Below are positions 16,118 through 25,124 of a DNA stretch of 64,000 nucleotides, one piece after another. The position numbers and the translations under genes were made by a program. The DNA comes from Peptoniphilaceae bacterium (GTDB lineage: Bacteria; Bacillota; Clostridia; Tissierellales; Peptoniphilaceae). The notes under the pieces are model-generated. The model was not told the origin of the DNA. It worked only from the letters and a program-made list of their open reading frames with translations, and did no database searches. Location: assembly GCA_902363535.1 (NCBI GenBank), contig CABJAE010000010.1:26753-90752 (forward strand), written 5' to 3'. The first letter of the stretch is position 1. Each line of letters begins with the position of its first letter.

Positions 16118-17110
16118 TTATTTTTCTTGTTCATCTTTTGCGATGCACGCTTGTACGGCGGTGATCAAAGACAATTGATAGGTTTCTTCTTTCGTACAAC
16201 CACGACTCAGGTCGTTGACCGGCATATTCAAGCCTTGAAGAATCGGACCGATGGCGGTAAATCCACCGAGACGTTGAGCGATCTTGTAGCCGATGTTTCC
16301 GCATTCCAAGTTCGGGAAGATGAAGACATTGGCTTGGCCGGCAACATCGGAGCCCGGCGCCTTTTTCTTGGCAACTTCGGGATCGATGGCGGCGTCGAAT
16401 TGAAGTTCGCCGTCGACTTTGATTTCCGGATGGGATTCCTTTACCAAATAGGTGGCGACTTCCACTTTCTTAACCGTGTCGCTCTTTGCGGAGCCTTTGG
16501 TAGAGAAGGAAAGCATGGCGATCTTCGGATCGAAACCGAATTGTTTTGCGGCTTCGTCGGTTGTTACAGCCACTTCAGCCAAAGTCGGTGCGTCCATTTC
16601 CGTGTTAATGGCACAGTCGGCCATGAGGTAGCATTCTTTGCCTCTGAAGAGAATGAACACACCGGATACGCGGTTGACGCCTTTTTTCGTCTTGATGATT
16701 TGAAGGGCGGGAAGAATCGTTTGGCCCGTGGTGTGAACGGCACCGGATACCATGCCGTCGGCATAGCCGGCATAAACCATCATGGTCCCCAAGTAGTTCG
16801 GATCGTGAAGTTGTGCGCGGGCACGGGTTTCGTCGATTTTCCCTTTACGGCGTTCGACAAACTTTTCAACCAATTCATCGATGTGTTCGAATTGGCCGAC
16901 TTCCACGATTTCCAAACCGGTAATATCGATGTTTTCTCTCTTTGCCGTGGCTTCGATTTCGTTTCTGAAACCGATGACGATGGGGTGGACTAAGCCTTCT
17001 TTTTGGTGCTCAACCGCTGCCCAAAGTACTCTGGGATCTTCACCTTCGGGGAAGACGATGCGAATCCCTTTATGGGTGATTCGAGTGCGTAAATATTGAA
17101 TGAAAGCCAT
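16118..17110 (-). CDS. pta: Phosphate acetyltransferase
   Basis: A 330-residue enzyme that interconverts acetyl-CoA and acetyl phosphate, the first step of ATP-yielding acetate formation. Length and sequence fit the short, single-domain Pta of Firmicutes; recognisable blocks are RIVFPEGEDPRVLWAA, GMVSGAVHTTGQTILPALQI, MLSFSTKGSAKSD and AGQANVFIFPNLECGNIGYK. The ATG at 17110 (MAFIQYL) is chosen because the 30 extra residues of the longer reading look non-coding; AAAGGA lies 12 bases upstream, a long spacing. Acetate kinase is not adjacent. Single-gene unit with a terminator. Confidence 0.92.
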   Translation of the reverse strand: MAFIQYLRTRITHKGIRIVFPEGEDPRVLWAAVEHQKEGLVHPIVIGFRNEIEATAKRENIDITGLEIVEVGQFEHIDELVEKFVERRKGKIDETRARAQLHDPNYLGTMMVYAGYADGMVSGAVHTTGQTILPALQIIKTKKGVNRVSGVFILFRGKECYLMADCAINTEMDAPTLAEVAVTTDEAAKQFGFDPKIAMLSFSTKGSAKSDTVKKVEVATYLVKESHPEIKVDGELQFDAAIDPEVAKKKAPGSDVAGQANVFIFPNLECGNIGYKIAQRLGGFTAIGPILQGLNMPVNDLSRGCTKEETYQLSLITAVQACIAKDEQEK

Positions 17111-17241
17111 GTTATTATCTGTTCCTTTCTTTTCATTTAGAAGATCATTCTGTACATTGCCTTGGCCACAGAGGGCCATAGTCATAAATAAATATACCAC
17201 ATAAACGACCGGTGAAAAAGCAATATTCGCAATAAAAACCT

Positions 17242-17270
17242 AAAAAAAGAGACTCGCCGAAGCGAATCTC
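17242..17270 (-). terminator. Terminator of the tRNA-Pro pair
   Basis: GAGACTCGC-CGAA-GCGAATCTC with a reverse-strand TTTTTTT tail, four bases after the tRNA CCA end. Confidence 0.8.
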
Positions 17271-17274
17271 GATT

Positions 17275-17351
17275 TGGTCGGAGTGAAAGGATTTGAACCT
17301 TCGACCTCATGCTCCCGAAGCATGCGCGCTACCAAACTGCGCTACACCCCG
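17275..17351 (-). tRNA. tRNA-Pro (anticodon CGG)
   Basis: A 77-base cloverleaf. The acceptor stem is CGGGGTG/CACTCCG with one G-T pair, the D arm GCGC...GCGC, the anticodon stem CATGC/GCATG with loop TTCGGGA, the T arm GAAGG-TTCAAAT-CCTTT, and CCA is encoded. The anticodon reads CCG codons. Confidence 0.95.
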
Positions 17352-17372
17352 CCGTATTGTAAATGATTAGAG

Positions 17373-17449
17373 TGGTCGGGGTGAAAGGATTTGAACCTTC
17401 GACCCCATGGTCCCAAACCATGTGCGCTACCAAACTGCGCCACACCCCG
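17373..17449 (-). tRNA. tRNA-Pro (anticodon TGG)
   Basis: A 77-base cloverleaf in tandem with the previous gene (21 bases apart). The anticodon stem CATGG/CCATG holds the loop TTTGGGA. The acceptor stem is fully paired, CCA is encoded, and the body outside the anticodon arm is nearly identical to the CGG isoacceptor, so they probably arose by duplication. Confidence 0.95.
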
Positions 17450-17567
17450 TAGCAACTTACTTAATCATTATACAGGTGTTGTGAATTTTTTACAAGTCTT
17501 TTCTTTTCGCCTGTTTTTCCGCGACTTCTGAGGGCGTTTCATACAGAAGCGCGAATAAAAAAAAGAA

Positions 17568-17601
17568 AATAGCTAAATTGCAGATCTGCAACTTAGCTAT
17601 T
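17568..17601 (-). terminator. Terminator of tRNA-Arg
   Basis: A long near-perfect hairpin (AATAGCTAA.TTGCAGA / TCTGCAA.TTAGCTATT, one mismatch) followed on the reverse strand by TTCTTTTTTTT. Confidence 0.85.
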
Positions 17602-17605
17602 CATT

Positions 17606-17682
17606 TGGCGGACCCGATTGGATTCGAACCAACGATCTTTGCCTTCGGAGGGCAACATTCTATCCAGCTGAACTACGGGTCC
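17606..17682 (-). tRNA. tRNA-Arg (anticodon CCG)
   Basis: A 77-base cloverleaf with acceptor stem GGACCCG/CGGGTCC, D arm GTTC...GAAT, anticodon stem TTGCC/GGCAA with loop CTCCGAA, a T arm around GGTTCGAATCC, and encoded GCCA end. It reads CGG codons. Confidence 0.95.
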
Positions 17683-17717
17683 ATACCCGCCTATTGTATC
17701 AAGTGGGTATTTTTCTG

Positions 17718-19022
17718 TCAAGCGGCCTTCTCCATGGCGCGGAACACGTCGGCCATAATGTCTCTGAAGGACAAGACGGGATTGGGCTTTTTGATGTCTT
17801 CTTTTACATAGACTTTCGCCCGGGCGATTTCTTCGCCTTCCGACACGAAGCGCACTTCGCCCACGGGCTCTTTCTTGGAATAGGGCGCAACGATGGTTTT
17901 GTATTCCATTTCCATGGTGACCTCGGCGCCGTCTTTGACGGTGCGAACCACGTTTTCGTTGACGTAGACCGGGCTTTTTCTCGGGCTCGCCGATTTCAGC
18001 GTTAAAAAGTCCAGTTCGTTGGTTTTATCGGCGAGGACTTTGTTTCGCCGGCTCATGGCTTCTTTCGACAGGCGCAGGGAGGCGGCGTAGCGATCCATGT
18101 CGTTTTCCGCGCCCATGTAGACGCCGATGAAGCGGGTGTTTAAGTAGGGGCCTTCTGCGGGCCTCTCGCCGGTGGCGATAAGGCAGCGGCCGGCGGCGCC
18201 GGTGTAGCCGGTCTTCAGTCCGTCGATGCCGGGAAGTATGCCCAGCAGGGGATTGGTGGCGTAGCTTCTGTATTCTCTGCCCGGCTCGTCGATTTTCGCC
18301 CGGCGCGTGGCATCTAAAACCATGGGGTAGCGTTTTAAAAGACTTCTGGAAAGCTCAAACATTTCTCTCGCCGTGGCCTTGTTGTAGTCGTTGGCGGCGT
18401 AATCTGTGAGGCCGTGGACGTTGATGAAGTGCATGTGGCTGAAGCCCATTTCCTTGGCCTTGGCGTTCATGCGGGCCACAAAGGCCTGCTCATTGCCGGC
18501 GATGCGATCGGCCAGGGCGATCATGGCGTCGTTTCCGGAGACGATCATGCCGGCGTGAATGAGCTCTTCCACGGTGTAGACTTCGCCTTCCTTGGTCTTG
18601 TAGACGCTGCCGTGCATGGCCGCCGCCGCGTGGTCGATGGTGACCGGGTCTTTCATGCCGATTTCGCCTTTGTCCACGGCGTCCATGACGCAGTAGATGG
18701 TCATGAGCTTTGTGGTGGAGGCGAGGCCCACCGGCGTGTCGGCATTAAATTCTTTGTAGATGGCGCCGGTTTCGTAATCGCCGATGATGTAGCTTTTTAA
18801 AAGGACTTCGTCGGGCTTGGCCATGGCCGCGTCGAATTCTTTTTTCTCCGTGGCGGTCATGGGCTGCACCCCTTGGCCCGTGCGGATTTTTTCTTTCTGA
18901 TCCCGCGGCTCCGCCACTTTTTCTCCGGGCGTTTGCGGAGGATTTTCCGCAGGCGTCGGTGCCGCGCCCAGCAAAAGTGAGAGGCACAAAAGGGCGGGGA
19001 GGATTCGCTTCAATCGTTTCAC
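17718..19022 (-). CDS. D-alanyl-D-alanine carboxypeptidase (PBP5/DacA type)
   Basis: A secreted 434-residue penicillin-binding protein that trims the terminal D-Ala of peptidoglycan stems. After a signal peptide (residues 1-25, LPALLCLSLLLGAAPTPA) and a charged linker come the catalytic SxxK in LASTTKLM, SxN in IVSGNDAM and KTG in DGLKTGYTGAAG. The C-terminal 120 residues form the beta-rich PBP5_C domain, but no obvious amphipathic anchor is seen at the very end. It is the last gene of the tsaC-to-dacA operon and overlaps mnaA by 4 bases. Confidence 0.92.
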   Translation of the reverse strand: MKRLKRILPALLCLSLLLGAAPTPAENPPQTPGEKVAEPRDQKEKIRTGQGVQPMTATEKKEFDAAMAKPDEVLLKSYIIGDYETGAIYKEFNADTPVGLASTTKLMTIYCVMDAVDKGEIGMKDPVTIDHAAAAMHGSVYKTKEGEVYTVEELIHAGMIVSGNDAMIALADRIAGNEQAFVARMNAKAKEMGFSHMHFINVHGLTDYAANDYNKATAREMFELSRSLLKRYPMVLDATRRAKIDEPGREYRSYATNPLLGILPGIDGLKTGYTGAAGRCLIATGERPAEGPYLNTRFIGVYMGAENDMDRYAASLRLSKEAMSRRNKVLADKTNELDFLTLKSASPRKSPVYVNENVVRTVKDGAEVTMEMEYKTIVAPYSKKEPVGEVRFVSEGEEIARAKVYVKEDIKKPNPVLSFRDIMADVFRAMEKAA

Positions 19023-20143
19023 CGGCCGCCTCCTTCTTTTTGATTCTCTAAAATAATATCTACGATGCGCTCCGCCGCCTTGCCGTCGCCGTAGGGATTT
19101 AAGGCCTTGGCCATGGCGTCGTAGGCGTCTTTGTCTTCGAGGAGGAGGCGGATGTTTTCGTACACCGCCGCCTCTTCCGTGCCCACCAATTTCGCCGTGC
19201 CGGCCACGATGCCTTCTTCCCGCTCCGTCTCTTCCCGAACGACGAGGACGGGAATGCCGAAGTGGGGCGCCTCTTCCTGAATGCCGCCGCTGTCGGTGAC
19301 CACGAGATAGCTTCTCGCCATAATGTTTGAGAAGGGCAAATAGTCCATGGGTTCGATGCGGTGAATGTTTTTCGCACCGCCCAGTTCCGCCTCGGCGATT
19401 TCCCGCACTTTGGGATTTAGGTGCACAGGAAAGATCACTTCCACATCGTCGTACTCATCGGCAATGCGGCGCACGGCGGAGAAGATCCGCTTCATGGGCG
19501 CGCCCAGGTTTTCCCGGCGGTGGCAAGTGAGTAGAATGGTTTTTTTCTTTTTAAAGTCGATGGCGTTTAATGCCGCCTCGTCGAAGACGAAATCTTCCCG
19601 CTCCGTGTAGGCCAAAGCGTCGATGACGGTGTTGCCCGTAATGTAAATGCTCTTGTCGTCGTAGCCTTCTCTTAAAAGATTTTGGCGATTGGACTCCGTG
19701 GGGGCAAAGTGGTAATTGGCCAAGACGCCGGTGAGCTTGCGATTGGCTTCTTCCGGGTAGGGGGAGTAGAGATTGTGGCTTCTGAGTCCCGCTTCCACGT
19801 GGCCGATTTTCACGCCGTGGTAGAAGGCGGATAGGGCCGCCGCAAAGACGGTGGAGGTGTCGCCCTGAACGAGGAGCAGGTCGGGCTTTGTGGTTTTAAA
19901 TATGTCTTCCAAGCCTCTTAAAGAGCGCACGGCGATGTCCGTCAGGCTTTGACCGGGGGTGAAGATGTCCAGATCGTAGTCGGGGACGATGCCGAAGATG
20001 TCCAGAACCTGATCCAGCATTTCCCGGTGTTGGCCGGTGACGGCGACGATGCTTTCCACGTCCCCCCGCTCTTTCAGGGCCAGAACGATGGGCGCCATTT
20101 TAATGGCTTCGGGCCTTGTGCCGAAGACGGACAGTACTTTCAA
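19019..20143 (-). CDS. mnaA: UDP-GlcNAc 2-epimerase
   Basis: A 374-residue non-hydrolysing epimerase making UDP-ManNAc for wall teichoic acid linkage units or other surface glycans. Landmarks are FGTRPEAIKMAPI at the N terminus, GHVEAGLRSHNLYSPYPEE, the LTCHRRENLG block and TDSGGIQEEAPHFGIPVL for UDP binding. The gene lies between tagO and dacA with 4-base overlaps on both sides. Adjacent TagO would use UDP-GlcNAc to start the lipid-linked unit and ManNAc would be the second sugar, so the two fit a teichoic-acid or capsule start module. TagA is not in the window. Confidence 0.92.
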   Translation of the reverse strand: MKVLSVFGTRPEAIKMAPIVLALKERGDVESIVAVTGQHREMLDQVLDIFGIVPDYDLDIFTPGQSLTDIAVRSLRGLEDIFKTTKPDLLLVQGDTSTVFAAALSAFYHGVKIGHVEAGLRSHNLYSPYPEEANRKLTGVLANYHFAPTESNRQNLLREGYDDKSIYITGNTVIDALAYTEREDFVFDEAALNAIDFKKKKTILLTCHRRENLGAPMKRIFSAVRRIADEYDDVEVIFPVHLNPKVREIAEAELGGAKNIHRIEPMDYLPFSNIMARSYLVVTDSGGIQEEAPHFGIPVLVVREETEREEGIVAGTAKLVGTEEAAVYENIRLLLEDKDAYDAMAKALNPYGDGKAAERIVDIILENQKEGGGR

Positions 20144-21174
20144 TGCTCTTCCTCTCTTTCATTTAACAGGCCTAAGAACAGGGCCAATATTCCCACCGCG
20201 GCAATGATGATGATGGACGCGATCAGGCCGTTTTTTTCGTGCATGGTGCTTACGATGTTTCCGATAATGCCGAAGATGATGCTCACGCCGTAAAGGGCGA
20301 GGACGGTCTGCTTTTGATTGAAGCCGTGGCGCAGGAGGCGGTGGTGCAAATGGCCCTTATCCGCCTCGGAAATGCTTTTTCCCGAAAGCTTTCTGCGAAT
20401 CATGGCGAAGGTGGTGTCGAAAACCGGCACGCCTAAGATCAACACGGGAATTAAGATGGTGATCATGGCCACGGATTTCATGACCCCTTCGATGGCCAGA
20501 TAGCTCAGTGTAAAGCCCAAAAACAGGGCGCCGGTGTCTCCCATAAAGATTTTCGCCGGATTGAAGTTGTAGGGCAAAAAGCCCAAACATCCGCCGGCCA
20601 GAATGGCTGCCAAGACGGCCATTTCCTCGTGCTGCAGCCGGTGGGCCACAAACATGAGGCTGATGGATGCAATGGCGCTGATGCCGCAGGCGAGGCCGTC
20701 GATTCCGTCGATGAGATTGATGGTGTTGGTAATGCCCACGACCCAAAAGACGGTAATGGGAACGGCGAGCCAATCTAAATTAATGACGAGATTGGTGCCG
20801 TAAAAGGGATTGGTGAAAAAGGAGATCTTTGTGCCTCCGACGATGAGTACCGCGGCCGCCAAAATTTCCATGGCGAATTTGGCCTTGGCGCTCATGGCGA
20901 ATTTGTCGTCGTAAAGGCCCGCGGCCACGATAAGGGCGGCGCCTGTGAGAAAGGCGATCTTTTCCCCGTCCACGGGCAGAAACATCAACACGCTCACGAG
21001 GACGGCGAGGAAAATGGCCAGGCCTCCGCTTTGGGGCATGGCTTTTTTGTGGACTCTGCGCTCGTCTTTGGGGATGTCCATAAAGCCGAAACGAATGGCG
21101 CCTTTTCGAACGACGGGCGTGGCGATTAGGCTAATAAGGACCGCGACGAGAAAGGGCCATAACAAGATTTTCAT
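20140..21174 (-). CDS. tagO: Undecaprenyl-phosphate GlcNAc-1-phosphate transferase
   Basis: A 344-residue polytopic membrane enzyme (about 10-11 helices) of the MraY/WecA/TagO family that transfers GlcNAc-1-P from UDP-GlcNAc to undecaprenyl phosphate. Catalytic and metal motifs seen are LYDDKF after the third helix region, NTINLIDGIDGLACG, FMGDTGALFLGF, and the His-rich loop DKGHLHHRLLRHG. It overlaps mnaA by 4 bases and follows upp by 10 bases. TagO versus WecA naming depends on context; a Gram-positive teichoic-acid role is inferred. Confidence 0.92.
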   Translation of the reverse strand: MKILLWPFLVAVLISLIATPVVRKGAIRFGFMDIPKDERRVHKKAMPQSGGLAIFLAVLVSVLMFLPVDGEKIAFLTGAALIVAAGLYDDKFAMSAKAKFAMEILAAAVLIVGGTKISFFTNPFYGTNLVINLDWLAVPITVFWVVGITNTINLIDGIDGLACGISAIASISLMFVAHRLQHEEMAVLAAILAGGCLGFLPYNFNPAKIFMGDTGALFLGFTLSYLAIEGVMKSVAMITILIPVLILGVPVFDTTFAMIRRKLSGKSISEADKGHLHHRLLRHGFNQKQTVLALYGVSIIFGIIGNIVSTMHEKNGLIASIIIIAAVGILALFLGLLNEREEEH

Positions 21175-21184
21175 GCTTCACCTA

Positions 21185-21814
21185 CTACTTCGTTCCGAAA
21201 ATTCGATCTCCCGCATCGCCGAGACCCGGCACAATATAGGCGTGCTCGTCTAATTTTTCGTCGATACACGACACGTACAAATCCACGTCGGGATGAGCTT
21301 TTTGAAAGGCTTCGAGCCCTTCCGGCGCCGCCAAAAGGCATAAGGCGCGTACAGAGGTGGCGCCTCTTTGCTTCACGAAGTTGACCGCGGCGGCCAAAGA
21401 CCCGCCGGTGGCGAGCATGGGATCCACGATAATGACTTCCCGGTCTGCAATTTCCTTGGGAAGCTTGCAGTAGTATTCCACGGGCTCCAGGGTCTCCGGA
21501 TCTCGGTAGAGGCCGATGTGGCCCACGCGGGCGCCGGGAATTAAGTTCAAGAGGCCGTCTACCATGCCGAGGCCCGCCCGCAGGACGGGGACGATGACGG
21601 GTTTTTTGCCGGCCATTTCTTTGCCCACGGTGCGCCCCATGGGCGTTTCGATGGCTTTGTCCTGAATGGGGAGATTCCGCGTGAGCTCGTAGCCCATAAG
21701 CATGGTGATCTCCGTCAAAAGCTGTCTGAAGTCTTTACTGGAGGTAGAGGCTTCTCTTAAAAGGGTGAGTTTGTGTTGAATTAAAGGGTGTTCGGTTACC
21801 GTTACTTTTCCCAT
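21185..21814 (-). CDS. upp: Uracil phosphoribosyltransferase
   Basis: A 209-residue salvage enzyme making UMP from uracil and PRPP. The PRPP loop is [18 protein letters not shown] and the uracil-binding end is [17 protein letters not shown]. The true start is the ATG at 21814 ([16 protein letters not shown]), with GAGGAGG four bases upstream; the frame stays open further upstream only as a shadow of rpiB. It overlaps the 3' end of rpiB by 13 bases. Order tsaC-ywlE-rpiB-upp resembles the ywl-upp region of Bacillus. Confidence 0.95.
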   Translation of the reverse strand: MGKVTVTEHPLIQHKLTLLREASTSSKDFRQLLTEITMLMGYELTRNLPIQDKAIETPMGRTVGKEMAGKKPVIVPVLRAGLGMVDGLLNLIPGARVGHIGLYRDPETLEPVEYYCKLPKEIADREVIIVDPMLATGGSLAAAVNFVKQRGATSVRALCLLAAPEGLEAFQKAHPDVDLYVSCIDEKLDEHAYIVPGLGDAGDRIFGTK

Positions 21815-22251
21815 GTTTCCTCCTCGATCATGGCTACGCGGCGGGCGTGGCGTCCGCCTTCGAAGTCCGTTTCCAAAAATGTGTCGGCGATTTCTTTCAT
21901 CATGTCGCCGCCGATGGTTCTCGCCCCCATGGAGATCATGTTGGCGTCGTTGTGGCGGCGAGAAAGCTCGGCCGAGTAGGGCTCGGAGACCATGGCGCAG
22001 CGAATGCCCTTCACTTTGTTGGCGGCCATGCCGATGCCGAGGCCGGAGCCGCAAATTAAAATGCCCCGCTCGCAGCTGCCGTCGGCGACTTTTTCTGCCG
22101 CGGCCTTTCCGTAAATGGGATAGTCCACGGAATCCGTGGAATCCGTGCCCACGTCCACGACGGTGTGGCCCTTTTCTTCCAAATAGGCTTTCAACATTTC
22201 TTTTCTTCTGTATCCGCCGTGATCGGCGCCCATGGCAATTTTCACGCCCAT
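21802..22251 (-). CDS. rpiB: Ribose-5-phosphate isomerase B
   Basis: A 149-residue RpiB/LacAB enzyme interconverting ribose-5-P and ribulose-5-P in the non-oxidative pentose phosphate pathway. The phosphate loop and first active-site block [13 protein letters not shown], the catalytic Cys in [16 protein letters not shown], and [14 protein letters not shown] are present. Full family length. It overlaps ywlE upstream by 10 bases and upp downstream by 13. Its product feeds PRPP, the co-substrate of the adjacent Upp. Confidence 0.93.
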   Translation of the reverse strand: MGVKIAMGADHGGYRRKEMLKAYLEEKGHTVVDVGTDSTDSVDYPIYGKAAAEKVADGSCERGILICGSGLGIGMAANKVKGIRCAMVSEPYSAELSRRHNDANMISMGARTIGGDMMKEIADTFLETDFEGGRHARRVAMIEEETWEK

Positions 22252-22670
22252 TCCCCCTCACATTTGTTTTTGATTTCTTCCAGTATGCGGTCTCTGCTCA
22301 GCCGATAGATTTCCAAGGATCCGCCGAAGGGATCGATGACGTCTTTTTCGGCAAAGGGTTGAATTTTTTCCTTAAACGCCGGGTAGCCCCGCTTTAAATT
22401 GGCGGTCATGGTGTGGGTCATGACATAGACCACTTCCGCCCACATTAAATCGTCTTCCGTCACGGTCTTCGCCTTGTGAAACGTGGCGTTGACGCCTTCT
22501 TCCGCCATGACTTTAATGGCGCCGACGCTCATGGACTCGCCGTCGTGGGCGGCCATGCCCCTTGAGCGCACGGTGATGTTCAGCCCCCGCTTGTCCGCTT
22601 CGATTTCCGTGAGTAGCTTCGCCATGGGGCTTCTGCAGGTGTTTCCCGTGCAAATGTAGAGTATGTTCAT
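22242..22670 (-). CDS. ywlE: Low-molecular-weight phosphatase, probable protein-arginine phosphatase YwlE
   Basis: A 142-residue LMW-phosphatase-fold protein. The P-loop is CTGNTCRS (Cys7 to Ser14) and the general acid is Asp in VIDPFGGS. Thr at position 11 of the P-loop is the residue that in Bacillus YwlE selects phospho-arginine over phospho-tyrosine, and the DPFGGS ending is also YwlE-like. So reversal of McsB-type arginine phosphorylation is the likely role; the McsB kinase is not in the window. It overlaps tsaC by 4 bases and rpiB by 10. Confidence 0.82.
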   Translation of the reverse strand: MNILYICTGNTCRSPMAKLLTEIEADKRGLNITVRSRGMAAHDGESMSVGAIKVMAEEGVNATFHKAKTVTEDDLMWAEVVYVMTHTMTANLKRGYPAFKEKIQPFAEKDVIDPFGGSLEIYRLSRDRILEEIKNKCEGEWA

Positions 22671-23716
22671 AGTCCCAATACCACCTTTCCGCCACAGGCC
22701 TTTAAGAGCCGATTCATAATGCCGACGCCGATGCCGATAAAGTCGAAGCCTTCCACAAACAACACGTCCACGTCTTCCTCGTCACAGCGCCTCAGGCTGT
22801 CGAAGAGATTGTGGGCCACATCTTCCAAGTGTTCGCGGCTGCCCATGTCCACCAAAAGATCCATGCCTTCGTAAAGGTCTTTTGTCTCCGTCGTGCAGAG
22901 CACAGCCGTCTTCTTGCCGGGCTCCGCTTCGGCGACGCGCCGATTGATTTCTTTTGCGATGTTTTTTAAATCCCCGGCAAACAAGGTGCCGTCGCCTTTC
23001 GGGGCGTAGTGGCGATACTTTTGCCCCGGGCTCTTGGGCACGGCGTCGTTGTCCGCGTCGATGGTGGTCTCGTCGATGGCCACCTCGCCGATGATCGCTT
23101 CCAAATCTTCTTTCGTCACGCCGCCTGGGCGATAGATCATGGGGGGATCCACGGTCACGTCCAAGACCGTGGACTCGATGCCCACATTGGTGTCCCCGGA
23201 ATCCACGATCATGGGCACCTTGCCGTCCATGTCTTCCAGGACATGGGCGAGGCGGGTGGGCGACGGGCGGCCCGAGGTGTTGGCGCTGGGCGCCGCCACG
23301 GGAATGGCCGCCGCCTTTAAAAGGGCGTGGGCGATGGGATGGGACGGCATGCGAATGGCCACCGTATCCGCCCCGGCGGTAATGCTGTCGGAGACTTTTT
23401 CCGAGCGTTCAAAGATCAATGTCAGGGGGCCGGGCCAGAAAACGTCCATGCAATCCTTGCCCTTCGGCGGAATCACCTTCACCAGATCCAATACCTGTTC
23501 CGGATCGGCGATGTGCAGAATCAGGGGATTGTCTTTGGGACGACCTTTGGCCTGAAAGATTTTATCCACGGCCTTCTCGTTTAAACCGTCGGCGCCTAAG
23601 CCGTAGACGGTCTCCGTGGGAAAGATCACCAGCTCCCCTTCCTGCAAGAGGCGCGCGGCTTCTTCGATTTGCGCCTTATCCTTTTCGTCCGTTATGTGTA
23701 ACACTTTCGTTTCCAT
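22667..23716 (-). CDS. tsaC: Threonylcarbamoyl-AMP synthase (Sua5 type)
   Basis: A 349-residue enzyme producing threonylcarbamoyl-AMP for the t6A modification at position 37 of ANN-decoding tRNAs. The YrdC domain (about 15-205) has FPTETVYGLGADG, the KGRPKDNPL loop and PSANTSGRPSPT. The extra C-terminal Sua5 domain (about 225-349) with its linker shows this is the long Sua5/YwlC form, not the short TsaC. Start ATG 23716 has GAGGAGG; promoter at 23742. First gene of the operon through dacA. Confidence 0.93.
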   Translation of the reverse strand: METKVLHITDEKDKAQIEEAARLLQEGELVIFPTETVYGLGADGLNEKAVDKIFQAKGRPKDNPLILHIADPEQVLDLVKVIPPKGKDCMDVFWPGPLTLIFERSEKVSDSITAGADTVAIRMPSHPIAHALLKAAAIPVAAPSANTSGRPSPTRLAHVLEDMDGKVPMIVDSGDTNVGIESTVLDVTVDPPMIYRPGGVTKEDLEAIIGEVAIDETTIDADNDAVPKSPGQKYRHYAPKGDGTLFAGDLKNIAKEINRRVAEAEPGKKTAVLCTTETKDLYEGMDLLVDMGSREHLEDVAHNLFDSLRRCDEEDVDVLFVEGFDFIGIGVGIMNRLLKACGGKVVLGL

Positions 23717-23736
23717 GGCTTCCTCCTCAACGGATC

Positions 23737-23745
23737 ATTATATCA
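23737..23745 (-). promoter_or_regulatory. Promoter of the tsaC-dacA operon
   Basis: Reverse strand TGATATAAT, an extended -10 with TATAAT at 23742-23737, 21 bases upstream of the tsaC start. No convincing -35. The leader would be short. Confidence 0.5.
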
Positions 23746-23759
23746 TAGAGGGATTCTCC

Positions 23760-24449
23760 TTACATTTTCTCTAAAAATTCCAAGGTCATGGCCATCATAT
23801 TGGTGGTCACCACATGGGAGGTTCCTTCGATGATTTCAAACACGAGAGGCGCGGTGTTTTCGTGTTCGTCTTTTATTTTTTCGTAGTAATTTTTTTGATA
23901 GACGGGATTCACCACATCGTCCAGCTCGCCGTTTAACATGCAAATGGCTTTGTCTTTGTGCTTCGAGATGTGGTTCATGGGATCGTAGGCCTGTGCCGCT
24001 TCTTTGTAAGGGGCGATGGCCAAAGGCGTCCAGTCGCCCAGGCCGTTTAAGGCCAAAGCCCCCGCCACTTCATCCCGCGCCAAGAGGCCCATGGCGGTCA
24101 TGCCGCCCATGGAGTGGCCCGCCACCAGGATTTTTTTCTCGGGAAAGCGGGCGCGGACGCAGGCGAGAATGGCGTCGAATTCCTTCATGTTTTCGATGAC
24201 CACTTCCGGAAGCTTTTTGATGTCTTCGTAGTCCCAGCTGCCCCGGGCGCCGTGAAGGGCTTCTTCCACGACGAGGACGGGATAATCCGCCGCCGCCCAA
24301 ATGCTCGCCCGGAAGCGGGAGCTTTCCACGTCGGAGCCCCAGCCGTGATAGTAGATGATGACTTTGTCTTTGGCCTCGGCCTCGGGCAAAACCCAGAGCA
24401 CGGGAATGGATCCCGCCGCGGCCATTTCTTCTTTTACGTGTAAGTACAT
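23760..24449 (-). CDS. Alpha/beta hydrolase
   Basis: A 229-residue serine hydrolase of the dienelactone-hydrolase/YitV-like kind. The nucleophile elbow is VAGHSMGGM (Ser about 113), the oxyanion loop is IYYHGWGSD, the Asp is expected in NGELDDVVNP and the His in EGTSHVVTTN. No signal peptide. It starts one base after the stop of ung, so it is co-transcribed. Its substrate cannot be inferred; neighbours are DNA repair and K+ transport. Confidence 0.8.
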   Translation of the reverse strand: MYLHVKEEMAAAGSIPVLWVLPEAEAKDKVIIYYHGWGSDVESSRFRASIWAAADYPVLVVEEALHGARGSWDYEDIKKLPEVVIENMKEFDAILACVRARFPEKKILVAGHSMGGMTAMGLLARDEVAGALALNGLGDWTPLAIAPYKEAAQAYDPMNHISKHKDKAICMLNGELDDVVNPVYQKNYYEKIKDEHENTAPLVFEIIEGTSHVVTTNMMAMTLEFLEKM

Positions 24450-24450
24450 A

Positions 24451-25107
24451 TTACCTCCAGTCCACAGGCACCTCGCCCATGGCTTCTAAATACGCGTTGG
24501 TCCTCGAAAAACATTTGGAGCCGAAAAAGCCCCGGTAGGCGGACAGAGGCGAAGGGTGCGGCGATTCGATGATGCGGTGGGCGGGATTTTTTATGAGGCG
24601 CTTTTTGCTCCTGGCGTGGGCGCCCCACAAGAGAAAGACCATGGGCCGCTCCCGCTCGCCCAAAAGGGACACGACTTTGTCCGTAAAGATTTCCCAGCCG
24701 ATTTTTCCGTGGCTCATGGGTTGAGACCGCCGCACGGTCAAGGTGGTATTTAAAAGGAGCACCCCTTCTTTCGCCCAGGAAGTTAAATCGCCGCTTTCGC
24801 GGATGATGCCAAGATCGTCTTTTAATTCTTTGTAGATGTTGACGAGAGAGGGCGGCAGGGGAAAATCCGCCGGCACGGAAAAGCTCATGCCCTGGGCCTG
24901 CCCCGGCCCGTGATAGGGATCCTGGCCCAAGAGAAGCACCTTCGTGTCGTGAAAGGAGGTGAGGCGCATGGCGCGAAAAATCGCCTCGGCCTCGGGATAG
25001 ATGGTTTGGGTTTTGTATTCTTCGATTAAGAGGCGGCGCAAGTCCTTGTAATAGGGCTTTTCCATTTCCTCTTTCAATAAATCGTCCCAGTCGTTTGAAA
25101 ATGTCAC
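24451..25107 (-). CDS. ung: Uracil-DNA glycosylase
   Basis: A 218-residue family-1 UDG that removes uracil from DNA. All signature blocks are visible: the catalytic Asp in LLLGQDPYHGPGQAQGMSFS, the uracil-specificity Asn in LLLNTTLTV, and the DNA-intercalating loop HPSPLSAYRGFFGS. Full family length. It lies 17 bases downstream of the second trkA-like gene and one base before the alpha/beta hydrolase, in the long DUF896-trkA-trkH operon direction. Confidence 0.95.
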   Translation of the reverse strand: MTFSNDWDDLLKEEMEKPYYKDLRRLLIEEYKTQTIYPEAEAIFRAMRLTSFHDTKVLLLGQDPYHGPGQAQGMSFSVPADFPLPPSLVNIYKELKDDLGIIRESGDLTSWAKEGVLLLNTTLTVRRSQPMSHGKIGWEIFTDKVVSLLGERERPMVFLLWGAHARSKKRLIKNPAHRIIESPHPSPLSAYRGFFGSKCFSRTNAYLEAMGEVPVDWR

Positions 25108-25124
25108 ATGCTCCTCTTTCTATT

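Noticed and set aside
21815..22261. N-terminal extension of Upp to 358 residues
   Set aside because: The extra part is the out-of-frame shadow of rpiB; a GAGGAGG site fixes the Upp start at 21814.
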